64,000 bases of DNA, taken from positions 1-64,000 of the forward strand of contig SNVD02014522.1 in the NCBI GenBank assembly GCA_013180625.2, given 5' to 3'. Every line of letters begins with the position of its first letter. Position 1 is the first letter of the stretch. The stretch comes from Boswellia sacra. Lineage: Eukaryota; Streptophyta; Magnoliopsida; Sapindales; Burseraceae. Below the pieces are notes generated by a model, which was not told where the DNA came from, did no database searches, and saw nothing but the letters and a program-made list of their open reading frames with translations. The position numbers and the translations under genes are program-made. Shown here one piece after another: positions 35,662 through 46,029 of this stretch.

Positions 35662-36561
35662 TGTTGGTGTCAACGTGTGACACTTGCATGTGTCACACAT
35701 ATGTTGATTTTTGTCTAACTTGTGATAAAACTATAATAGTATTTTGATTCTTATTTTACTGTTTCTAGATGATTATTATAGGAAGTATTTGGTTTACAAT
35801 AAAATCTCCTTAGATTAGAATACTATTTCTTGTATCCTAATTAAAATAGGAGAATATCTATTTGTGTCCAAATTCCTTGAGGAGTTTAATTATAACACTT
35901 CCTATTATATTTCTCCTTATCTTAATATGATTTTGATTAGACTTTTTACAAGATTCTAAAGGAGATTTTGTGCAAGCCTCTCACTATATATATACGACGT
36001 TATTTCTACATAACGTATTAGACAGATTGGCGGGTTAGCTGATTTGGTAGTGTTTTGAGAGAGTCTTGATTTTAGCATTCCATGAATTGATAGAAGAGCT
36101 TCAACGAAAATTGGGATGCTTCTTTAATTTGATTCTGTCTTTTGATTCATGTATGAGTGGTAGAAATCGTACATGAGTTGTTGATTGAGTCTGTGTGAGT
36201 TAGTAGACACTTCGGATAACTTGCGGGTTAAGTATTTATGTAATTCAATGTCAAACTTCGTTTGTTATGTATAACTTAACAGTGTGTTATTAAGTTATCT
36301 ATGACAGAGAGTAAGCAGTGTCACTAGAGTTTAAGATCTTTGTGAAGATTTTGTTTTACAAAGATTAGGTCATTGTGTGAGGGTGAGTCAGTACTGTAAA
36401 AGGTCTTAAAGATTATACAAATAAAAACTTAGTGAATTGTAGCTCTATAGCTATCCGTGGATGTAGGTTTTATAACCGAACCAAGTAGAAATCCTCCTAT
36501 GCCGATTTACTTTACAGTTTACTGTTATATTACTTATAACTGCTGACTTCCAGAACTAGCA
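35662..36561 (+). repeat. 3' LTR of the SIRE-like element
   Basis: It starts TGTTGGTGTC after the polypurine tract and ends AGAACTAGCA before CTCTT. It aligns with the 5' LTR along its whole length at about 93 percent identity by hand count. Confidence 0.92.
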
Positions 36562-36566
36562 CTCTT

Positions 36567-37509
36567 AATATATGTCATACATTAAGAAGCAAGCTTAAGA
36601 TTAATTGATTAATTTGTGATCGCTATTAGTATTGAATCATCTTGGTTGTGCTCATATCATTAGTAGAATGACTAGGACCAAATGTATCGAGTGTGATATT
36701 TTATGGCCCAATTATGGGATGATTGTCTTTGTAAAATAGTCAGATGGGAAGTTCCTATGCTCATCCACATAGATAAGTGAATAGGGGCCCATTACCTCAG
36801 GACCTTTGGAAACTTTTGGAGGGTAATTTGATCCCATCTCTCTTTCATTTTTGTAGCACTAAATCTCAGCCCCACACCTGTGCCCCTCACACGTTCCAAC
36901 CAACCTCACAACTAAATTGCTTCATGAGTATGATTTATGAAGCTTTTAAATGCATATGACCATGATTTTGTGTAAAATCCTTTAGGCTAGGACTTGAAAA
37001 TTTCCATCAATATAAACATGATTTCAATTTCTTCCTGAGTGCATTTGATCGGACCGAAGGCCTACACACCTTACAAGGTAATACTCACTGGATCATATTC
37101 ATAGACATGCAACTACTAGTTTATATATATTGTGTTCCTCTCCCCTGCTTTTCTTTATTATCCTATCAATCTCTTATATATCCAAACAAAGTAAATGCAT
37201 ATGACAAGTAATTATAAGTTCAAATACAAACTCTTAAAGCCCACAAAGGATGACATATACATATCAAAAAACTCTTCAAGTTCCTGAACCAAAATACAAA
37301 GGCAAGTTAAACAATAATAGCTAATTTTGTATAAATGCAAATCCATACCCCAATCCTTCGTGGCATGTATAAATAGAAGGTTCAAAATTATAGATTGAAT
37401 TTTTGCTGAGGAAAAAATACTTACAATGAACATATTAAGTACCATATAAAATACATATAGAGAGTTGACATAACTTCAAGTATTAAAATGCATAAGATAG
37501 AGTGGTAGC
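36567..37509. other. Intergenic region between the copia and CACTA elements
   Basis: No domain, terminal repeat or convincing exon was recognised. Short open frames on both strands look random. Confidence 0.45.
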
Positions 37510-38036
37510 TAGCACTATAAGAAAATGGGCTTTTGCCCGCGGGCCGAAATTGCAGTAAAAAGCCTTTTACGGCGGACCTACGGTTTAAGCCTGCCGTATA
37601 AAATGGCGCAGTAAAAACTTCGTTGTGTGGTGAAAATTTTTTTACTGCGGGCAGCTAGCCCGCTGTTAAATTTATTTACCGCAGGCTGCATGCCCGCGGT
37701 AAAAAGTTCTAATTAATTTGTTTAGTATATATATTCTCCAATTTGAAATCACTTTCATTAAATGATGTTGTTGGAGAAATAGATGGTTCAAAGCTTGACA
37801 CATAGCTAACTCTCCATCACGAATTAAATCTCTCTAAGAAAATATTAATATGGAATTAGAAACTTTTTATTCATTCAAATATTATGATATCCCAAGTACC
37901 AAACGAAATACTCTTTACAAAATGATTGAGAAATACACATGGGAGGCAGAGAGGTTCAAACCCCAGTCCATTTTCTTGTTACACTTCAATGACTTTGATT
38001 GACTCATATATGATGGATTCTCATTCACCCTTGATA

Positions 38037-38084
38037 TTACTCCATCTTGAACTTCTCTAGCTCACAAAAAGCATCATCAAATAG
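38037..38084 (-). other. Short terminal exon of unknown origin in the CACTA element
   Basis: On the minus strand an acceptor (cttttacag) precedes 15 codons and a TAA: LFDDAFCELEKFKME. It starts in phase 0, which fits the phase-0 donor of the last HDA2 exon (gtaagt after 38,505). It does not match the HDA2 continuation I know. The donor gene is unrecognised. Confidence 0.45.
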
Positions 38085-38504
38085 CTGTAAAAGAGCATAA
38101 GTTCATGTCATTATTTTTGAAAGCATAGCAGGTACCTATTTATTATTTCGTGCTAGAGACTCATTCTAGGATCGATCAAAATACAAATTGCAAGTAGCAT
38201 ATAATATTCAAAATCAAATTTACAAATTAAAGTACAGACAAACTATGTGCTTACTCAAATAAAGCAATGTGGAGGGAAGTTGTGGAGCAGTCACTAACCT
38301 GACTTCAATACTTTGTAATAATCTTGAATCCTAGTAAAGAAAATTCAAGAGAGTTGGAAAAGGAGTAATTGGCCGTGATACTTTCATATTTAATACTAAA
38401 AGAGAGCAGAAATAAAGGATAAATTGCAAAATAGCATAATAAGATAAGACTAGAGATTGAATTTAGAGAAATGAGTGTTTTAACTTTATGAGCAGTCAAC
38501 TTAC

Positions 38505-39531
38505 AAATGGATATATTCCAGGATTGTACATATCCAGTATATAAACTCGCCCTGTTAGGACAAAAGCTATTTTTGAGATTTGCACCCAAAAAAAATGTTA
38601 ATCAAAGCACCATCCGGAAATATAAGTAGCCTACCATCATTGGAAAAATCTTTCTCATGACCATTTCCTTGATGGGCATCTAGATCAATTATCATGACCC
38701 TACATTTGCAGATGATAAGGAAAAAAGCTCACTCAACAAAACTGTAAGAGATTTAAGCTCCAATTTAGAACTGCAAGAGCTCCATTTATTTATCTGAGCT
38801 GAAGCTATTAATACCTTGATATATTTAACCGAACAAAGGCATAGTGAATGCAAAGAGAAATATCTGCATAAGCACAAAATCCACCTCCTTTATTAGCAGA
38901 ACAATGATGGAACCCACCGTCAACATTGACAGCCCATCCTCGCTCTTTTGCAAGCTTACCTTCTAATATGGTTCCGCCCACCTGCAGTTAAATATAATTA
39001 CCATAATCCTATTTCAATGAAGAAAAATAAAGATGGCAAATTTTGAAACAGATGATGCCGCACTTGCTTACGGAATGGATAAAGGACGTACTGCTGCACA
39101 AGACAATTGGGAAACAGAGCAACAGGTGGGACCTATAGATAGAACCATATTGAATCAGTAAAATTTCTTTGACAGAGCATGAAACCGCTTATCCTAGGCT
39201 GAAAATATAAAACTACATCAAAAGTACCTTGTATATTTAATCACAAACAAGTGTGCTCCATAATACTGAACACAATTAAACTCATTCTGTTGTCCTCCAC
39301 AATAGCACCGCCTCACCCCTTTGTTATAGCATTTTACAAAACAAAAAATATAATATAATATCATCATTTAAATTACACACCCCCAATACACACTTGCGTA
39401 ATGAGATTAAACAACAATCCAGCACATGCAACAGTACATTAGCCTCAGACTAAAGCTCTGTTAATTACCTCAATTATCATGGCAACATTTGCACTGCTCT
39501 TTAGACTATTCAAATATGATTTTGAGCGTAC
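38505..39531 (-). pseudogene. HDA2: Captured fragment of histone deacetylase HDA2 (class IV, HDAC11-like)
   Basis: Five consecutive exons on the minus strand: 39,469-39,531, 39,064-39,132, 38,815-38,981, 38,635-38,699 and 38,505-38,551. All splice sites fit and the joined frame of 137 codons has no stop. It shows SYLNSLKSSANVA, VLYPFRKQVGGTIL, GFHHCSANKGGGFCAYADIS, RVMIIDLDAHQGNGHE and VYILDMYNPGIYPF. HDA2 is a zinc-dependent lysine deacetylase. The HH pair and the DLDAH zinc ligands are kept, but one glycine before GGFHH is Asp (NVDGGFHH), and the exons with the second zinc aspartate and the active-site tyrosine are missing. It is therefore not a complete enzyme. Introns show genomic capture. 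Confidence 0.85.
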
Positions 39532-39982
39532 CTGATGGAAAATTAACAATAAGTTTAGCATGCAAAATAGCTTTTTCATTAAGTAAACACATAAATACTC
39601 CACAGCCATTTGCTTATCTCATGCAATACCATCACTTTGACTGTGAGTACTAGACTGTTGGTGCAAAATAGAAGACATGCACGGCATGTCTAAAGTATTT
39701 TAGTAGTTTCCAAAGCAAAATAGATTATCTCCTTTCTATTAATTTTTCATAAACAAGTATCATGCTTTGGCAGAGCACCAAGAGTTTTTCTTCCTCTAAG
39801 CAATGATTACTAGCTCTTACACCATATAATCTGTATGTTAGTTGGCATTGTAGAAACTCAAAAAGTCAGCAGAGGCAGTTCATTCGCAATGAATCCATCA
39901 TACAGAAAACACATAAGAACTAATAAAGCAAATTATGATAGAAGATCATTTGCTAAGCTGAAATAATCTCTAGAAAGACTAC

Positions 39983-40042
39983 CTTTTTCACAGGAGCTTT
40001 TATTCCAAATGCCTCAACCATAGCAAGTTGCTCACTAGATTC
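39983..40042 (-). other. 20-codon exon of unknown origin between CLPX and HDA2 parts
   Basis: On the minus strand an acceptor (attgctag) and a donor (gtagtc) bound 60 bp that read [18 protein letters not shown]. Phase is 0 on both sides, matching the CLPX exon upstream and the HDA2 exon downstream. It belongs to neither family as I know them. It could be from a third captured gene or be intron sequence that happens to be open. Confidence 0.4.
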
Positions 40043-40182
40043 CTAGCAATAAAGGAGAAACAATCAAGATTCACCTGGAGAATTTTTGACTTCACCCACT
40101 CCCGCAGAGAGAGAGAGAGAGAGAGAAATACAAAGACAAAGAAGTCCCAAACTTTAAACATTATCAGAAACAACCACCAAAC

Positions 40183-40715
40183 CTTTTTGGCTCGTTCCTG
40201 CCCGATCACAAACTTGTCAAGGCTTTTACAAATCTCCTTGGGCGTCGGCAAATCAAAACGGTCAGAAAAAGAACGCCGTCTTTCCCCCCGATTTCAACCA
40301 CGTCCTCCTTCTTCTTCTCCTCCTTCTCCTTCTCCTTCTTTTTCTCGTCGCCCTTGATCTTTCCTAGCTCAATAAAGCTCCCTTCCAGTGGCTCCAGCTT
40401 AAACGGCCTGAAATAGAATGCCGCCTTACACCTCGTACAGAAGTTAACGGCCTGATAAACGCCCATCTCACGGTTCGTTAACAATAAAGGACGGTTAGAG
40501 AAGAGGACGGCGAACTCGGAGCTACAACGGGGACAGTTGACGTCAGCTCTGATGTAGTCAGAGCCGGAGTTAGAACCCTCGTGGTTGTGGCGACAGGGAG
40601 GGTAGAGGGGTTTGGAGGGGAGTATTGAAGGTGTGGTGGTGGTGGTGGTGGTTGCTTGGTTTGGTAGGATTAGGAGGCTTTTGGTGGTAAGGTATTTTAG
40701 GGTTTGGTTGGCGCG
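40183..40715 (-). pseudogene. CLPX: Captured exon 1 of CLPX (ClpX-type unfoldase), frameshifted
   Basis: The minus strand encodes a Thr-rich leader, then the N-terminal zinc-binding part (CPRCSSEF ... FSNRPLLL ... YQAVNFCTRCKAAFYFRPFK ... GSFIELGKIKG), a Lys/Glu run, and [20 protein letters not shown] before a donor at 40,182. This is the first exon of plant mitochondrial-type CLPX, the AAA+ unfoldase partner of ClpP. A one-base shift near 40,275-40,300 separates the zinc part from the PTPKEIC part. The start codon is missing: coding similarity begins next to the CACTA subterminal repeats. The AAA+ core is not present. A CT run (40,106-40,125) lies in the following intron. Confidence 0.85.
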
Positions 40716-40864
40716 ATTTATAACAAAATAAAAAAATTAGATTATATTACAGTTTGTTTTTTACTGCGGGCTTCATGGCCCGCTGTAAATTTTTAATTTT
40801 TACCGCATTTTTGAAGGCCCGCGGTAAATAGACGCAGTAAAAACCTTATTTTGTTGTAGTGTAG

Positions 40865-41600
40865 ACCTGTAATTGACTGGTATCAAGATACTAGATACCA
40901 GAATTTTATAAGAAATTAATTTCCTTGAATGGTCTTTCGAAACCATTCAGATTAATCAATAACCTAAATTTTCGATGAAGAAATTGATTAAATAATGAAT
41001 TACGGATCAGACAGTGCACTGATAAAAGCTACGAGGCAAACTTCAATCAAGATTTTCACCTCAACTTCAATCAACTTGATTGAAGTTTAGGATGAAAACG
41101 TGATGATAGACTATATTTTACATTGGTTATACATGCAATACGATCAATTTTCAGATACTTAAATCTTAGTAACTATTAAGCATATCTAGGTTGAAAAACG
41201 TTACAATGCAAAACTTAAAATAAAAATAGAATAAAATAATTTGTAAAATTTTATTATCATTAGGATGAAAAATTAGTTAATTATATATTGTTGAACCAAC
41301 CATATGATCATGTGTATAAATAATAAAGTAAAAGTTATGAAATGTGTTTTGATGCTGCTTTAACTATTGCTTCAATAAAGTAATTAGCAGGTGAGTTACC
41401 CTCGAAGAAAGAAGGAACATTGATTTGCACTCTCTCTGCCCAATTCTCTTGGAATGTATATAATTCCACTTCCTCCTAATAAGATCTGCTACTCAATTTC
41501 TCGCTTGTGTTGGCATCATAAAGTTTATTAATATCGTTGGGTTGTCATTCATATAATGGACAAGCCCCACAATGCATCATTTAGCAAACTTTTACGGGGT
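40865..41600. other. Intergenic region, nothing recognised
   Basis: AT-rich DNA without coding signal. A short imperfect inverted repeat built on cttcaatcaa / ttgattgaag lies at 41,040-41,090. Confidence 0.45.
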
Positions 41601-42382
41601 CTCTGCTATATTATAGATGTACGTAGAACTCAAATGTGGTAGCTATATACTCATCCTTAAGTTCCTTAATAAGGACACATGGATCATACCCAATTAATAC
41701 ATGATCGGATTCATTTGGCATGGTAGCACATGGCTTTAGCACCGTGACACCCATTAAGCATGAAAGATAAATGTCATTACCATCATTTACTTCAAGATGG
41801 TAATCACAACTGACTCCAAAATCATAATCATAATAATATTCATTAGATGCAATAACCGCACTTAAAAGCAAATCCGATTAACCTTCTATTACACTAGCAC
41901 TGAGGTAGTTGAATTGTTAATGAAGATCCTAAACTTTAATATCTAAACCACCTGGGAATTTTACTAGGTAACACAAGCTGAATGACGGTGGTTCATAAAT
42001 TACTTTTACATAATATGAAATAATATAGTTAGTAATTTCTGTTGAGAAAGAAGAGCAAGAGAAAAGAGAGAGACTATCCTTTTCATGGCAAAGCTTATTT
42101 GTTGCGGTCGCTATATGTTCAATCTTAGTCGTGAATTTTCTAAAATGTTGTAACCATTCTAATTCAGGCTCATGCAGTTTGTAAATATGTACGTGATCGT
42201 AGTAATTGAACAAAGGTCAGTACGCGAAATTTGTATTAATTACTTTAGAAGAATCTAACCGCTCTTGCCATAATGGAAACTTTGGTAATGATTGTAGCCA
42301 GTTGTAGTTCATTACATCTAACTCTAGTAGACGTAGTGGAAGCTCAGGTGATGATTGAAGCACATGGCCATTGCTTAAGTGG

Positions 42383-44463
42383 TGCGCACAGCAGAAGCCA
42401 CTCGATAAAACACAGATGCACAAGCACAAATGATGCTAGTTAATTGGATATAATAACAAATATGAGGTGACCAACCTATAATACAAAAATAGAGAGAACA
42501 CTAAATTTAATAAGGTTTGATATTGTTACCCACGTCCTTGGGCATTGCTAAATGAACTTTCATTATTTTCAAAAAGAAATTACAACTTTTGGACTATAGT
42601 TTAAATACCACAACTATTGGGCCACACTGCAAATACCCAAACTATTCGATCTAACTAAATGGCCAAAACAAAATTACCCAAACTACAAATGCTAAACTAT
42701 TTGGCCACAATACAAATACTAAAAACATATGGAACTAATTAAAATGCCCAAAACAAATGGAAATAGAGAATACAACTATAGATGACCTTATTGCACGACC
42801 CGCACAAATGTGGAGAAAGTAAGGAATTATATCTTGGCGCACAACAAATGAGGAGACTTGGCTTTAATTTAGAAGTCAAAGCCCCACCCACAAACTCACT
42901 CGGACTCCATGTGTGATCCTTGCACACATACACAAATGGCTAATAAGCCAAAATTCCAACAATTCTCCATCTTAATGAATTAGCCACAACCGTACTCATA
43001 CTCCATGTGTGATCCTTACACAAATGGGTAATGAACCAAGTCCTCCACCTTTCCCATATTCTTCACACCAACAATGCCTACAAATTCACCAAGTAGTGCA
43101 ATCAAATTCCAAAAATGAGTGCCTTCTAATACCATGAGAGTGTCTGAAGTGACCCTTAGAATTCCATTTTTACACTGCACAACCAATAGACTCCAAGGCT
43201 CACAAAAATATGAGTTTTTTTTCTTCAAATTTCAATACATACTAAACATCTGACAAACTCTCATTAATCCATCATGATTCCTCATTTGGATCAAACGTAT
43301 CCCAAAAGTATGGTAAGCATCATCATTGCCCATGCAAACAACTTCAATATAAAGAACCATTCCGCATGTGGACACAAATGATAAGTACTACCGAAAACCA
43401 AAATCCACTCATCAAAATCCAAGATCAACTAGACACAAATCAAAATCACTATCATACTCACGCTCAACAAATGTCTTTTCTCACGATAAAAGACATTTGT
43501 TGAGCGTAAGTATGATAGTGATCACGATAAAAGACACACTCATCAATACCAGGCCTACCCCATATGAACCAAATATTTCCCTGTTCCCTAATAAACCGAA
43601 GTTATTCCAATCATAAAATTTCTGAATATCTATTTTTCATTTGTCATTGTCATTGTCTTAATCAATACACATGACAATGATAACATTATTGCCTCTTACA
43701 AATAAACTTGATACATAAGATCACTAATAACCAGACTCCAACCAAACTGTTATATTCAATAACTAACAATCCAAATTCAACAGTCCAATATAGTAGTAAG
43801 TGCTTAAATGAAATAGCTACTCACTATCCTAAACCTAAGGCTCTAATGCCATTCATTGCACACCATAGAAGCCATTAGACAAAACACAAACGCACAACTA
43901 CAGATGATGCTTCTAATTGAAGATAATAATAACTATGAGGCAATCAACCAAAATGCAAAAATAGAGAGAACACCAAATTTATCAAGGTCCAGTATTGTTA
44001 CCTATGTCCTCGAGTGTTGCTGAACAAACTTCCACTATCTTCAAAGAGAAATGATGACTGTTGTGTTTCAATATAAATACCACAACTATTGAGCAATACT
44101 ATAAATATACAAACTATTGGGTCCAACTATAAATATCCAAACTATTGGGTCCAACTTAAATGCCCAAAACAAATTGCCTAAACTACAAATACCCAAACTA
44201 TTTGGCCACAATACAAATACTTAAAACAAATGGGTCAAACTACAAATACCCAAAATAAATGGGAAAGGATAAATACCACTATAGAGGACCTTATTGCAAG
44301 GCCCTCACAAATGCCGAAGGACAAGGAATTACATCTTGGCACAGAAAAAACAAGGAGACTTGGCTTTAATTTATAAGTTAAAGCCCCTCCTACAAACTCA
44401 CACATAATCCATGTGGGATTCTTGCACACGTACGCAAATGACTAATGAGCCAAAATTCCAACA
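42383..44463 (-). mobile_element. Non-autonomous LTR retrotransposon inserted in the TNL relic
   Basis: Two direct repeats of nearly 600 bp (about 42,383-42,963 and 43,873-44,463) flank about 900 bp without coding domains. On the minus strand the repeat starts TGTTGGAATTTTGGC. The upstream copy is followed by a primer-binding site (TGGCATTAGAGCC, complement of 43,838-43,850), and a purine-rich gatggagaat precedes the downstream copy. The TNL frame stops at one edge and resumes at the other. A clear 5-bp target duplication was not found; flanks read cccTTA and caCTTA on the minus strand. Confidence 0.7.
43445..43522. repeat. 35-bp near-perfect inverted repeat (hairpin)
   Basis: Arms 43,445-43,479 and 43,488-43,522 are complementary at 34 of 35 positions, with an 8-base loop (ctcacgat). 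The bases after the right arm (cacgataaaagacac) repeat the loop and inner-arm sequence. It lies in the internal region of the LTR element. Confidence 0.9.
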
Positions 44464-44547
44464 TAAGGGAAAACTCACACATAATCCATGTGGGATTCTT
44501 GCACACATACGCAAATGACTAATGAGCCAAAATTCCAACATAAGGGA
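44394..44547. repeat. 77-bp tandem duplication across an LTR end
   Basis: Two adjacent 77-bp copies (44,394-44,470 and 44,471-44,547) differ by one base by eye (cacacgtacg versus cacacatacg). The unit spans the outer LTR end and about 7 bp of flanking DNA, so it arose after insertion. Confidence 0.9.
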
Positions 44548-46029
44548 AGGTATCTTAAATTAGAAAGTTCACTGATAATTTTTTTAGAGAGAGTCTCAAA
44601 ATTGTTTTTACTCAAATATAACTCTTCCAATAAGGATAAACAGCAAAGATTGCAGGAATTTAAATATAATTGCTTCGTGGAACAAAAGGCTAATGATAGA
44701 GGCAATAACAAACTTGTGCATCCTAAGCAAGATAAATATGCAAGCTCATGATACCCCCCCAAGTTCTGTGGGCCTGTGGCAATTTGTCAAGTTTTGAGGA
44801 CCTTGAAAGGTTTAGATATTATAGAAGATTCAAATTCCAGATGCTATGAGGAAGAGCCTCAAGATTCTTGTATTCTCTTAATCCCAATATAAAAAGTCCA
44901 TACTTAAGTGTTCAATTGAAGATCAAGCTAGGTCTTTAATTGTTGTTCTACCTAAATAAAGATTTTCCAAATTCTCCATTATGACCATTAGTTTAGGGAA
45001 ATTCTCAAATATCAAACAATTCATAAGACATAGATCATGAATGCTTTTAACATACATATGGTAGTTGAAAGACTGTTTAGCCTTGCATAATCCCTCAAAT
45101 CTAATGAGTAGAGCTTTGTTAGACACTCAATTGATGGGGAAACCTCTTCTATTACAATGCCACATAAATATAGATACTCTATAGTCCTTGAAATTAGTGG
45201 AAACTCTTTGAGATCAGAGCAACAAGAGAGATATAGGGTTATAAGAGATCTAAATTGAATGTTTCTTGTGAAGCTTCTAAAACTTTCACAACCCTTCATA
45301 GATAGGATGGTTAGGTTGCTAACATATTGGATAAATGATGGAATATAGCAACTAGGATTGTCTAATATTTAAGATTTACACTCTCGAGATGAGGGGCCTT
45401 GAGAAGTCTAGGGGAAATTCCATTAGCTACTAGGAATGATTAAGATCAATAAATTTTAACTTGGAAGCATGTTGTAGCACAACAAAAATAAGTGTCAAAC
45501 TTCATAAATTAAATTGCATGTCTCGGCTAATTAACCACACAATCCAATAAAAGATGAAATCAGTTGACAAAAGATTAAGATTAATCAATTCAATTCAATT
45601 TGGAAATATGTTGTAGGAAAAGTTAAATGACTAGAATTGATAAATTGTGCAGACAAATTAAGCAGGTGATTCATATTATGAGAAATAAATATATATCAAA
45701 TAATAAATTATACCTTAGTTTCTTTTCTATAGTTGGTCGACATTGCTATAAGGTAATTTAAGTTCAACAAGATCCATTGGACTAGATTTTAGTGGCAATG
45801 TTTTCAAAAGATATCTATCCCAATGGAGATATACCTCAATTCATTAGGAAGATATTTTAGACCTCGAGGAAGATTCAGTTTAGAAATATCTGTAGATTCT
45901 TCATAAAACCTTAAATAATGTAATTTAAGAAATCTAAGATTATACACATTGACAAAAGTTGTAGGATTTAAATGAAAAAACTCTTATGTTGGACATATCC
46001 ACGAATATTCCTTCAATTGAATTAGTCCC

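Larger units (their letters stand above)
22338..36561 (+). mobile_element. Complete but decayed SIRE-like Ty1/copia retrotransposon
   Basis: Two LTRs of about 900 bp (22,338-23,240 and 35,662-36,561) enclose a primer-binding site, gag, pol in copia order (protease, integrase, RT, RNase H), an extra ORF after pol, and a polypurine tract. The 5-bp repeat CTCTT flanks it at 22,333-22,337 and 36,562-36,566. Without the CACTA insertion at 28,608-32,801 it is about 10 kb. Long LTRs, large gag and a third ORF fit the SIRE lineage. By hand alignment the LTRs differ at roughly 65 of about 900 positions, many of them C/T or G/A, so it is old. No domain frame is fully intact. Confidence 0.9.
37513..40861. 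mobile_element. CACTA transposon carrying CLPX and HDA2 exons (Pack-CACTA)
   Basis: The left end is CACTATAAGAAAATGG and the right end is the complement of CACTACAACAAAATAAGG. The 3-bp repeat TAG flanks it at 37,510-37,512 and 40,862-40,864. It is 3349 bp. Both ends have subterminal repeats built on TTTACTGCGGGC and GCGGTAAA (37,530-37,710 and 40,750-40,850), different from those of the other CACTA element, so the two belong to different families. No transposase is seen. The inside is filled by antisense exons of two host genes and two short exons of unknown origin, all on the minus strand. Confidence 0.92.
41609..46029 (-). pseudogene. TNL-type disease resistance gene relic: LRR and C-terminal region
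   Basis: On the minus strand an acceptor (ttataag) at 46,030 precedes GTNSIEGIFVDMS, the usual start of the LRR exon of TIR-NBS-LRR genes. LRR pieces follow: NLPRGLKYLPNELRY near 45,850, SLITLYLSCCSDLKEFPLIS (45,180-45,240), LEELYLSKNNFETL (44,590-44,640), and after an inserted element LRLLELDVMNYNWLQSLP (42,270-42,330). A post-LRR C-terminal segment ends at a stop near 41,611 and includes HVLIGYD. TNL proteins are intracellular immune receptors that detect pathogens. Frames change many times. No TIR or NB-ARC sequence was found upstream (46,030-47,500), so it is a 5'-truncated relic. Confidence 0.75.

Noticed and set aside
37941..37965. tRNA B-box-like ggttcaaacccc
   Set aside because: No A box, acceptor stem or cloverleaf could be formed around it.
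40028..40357. Plus-strand Arg/Pro/Ser-rich frame
   Set aside because: It is the reverse strand of the CLPX exon and its CT-rich intron.
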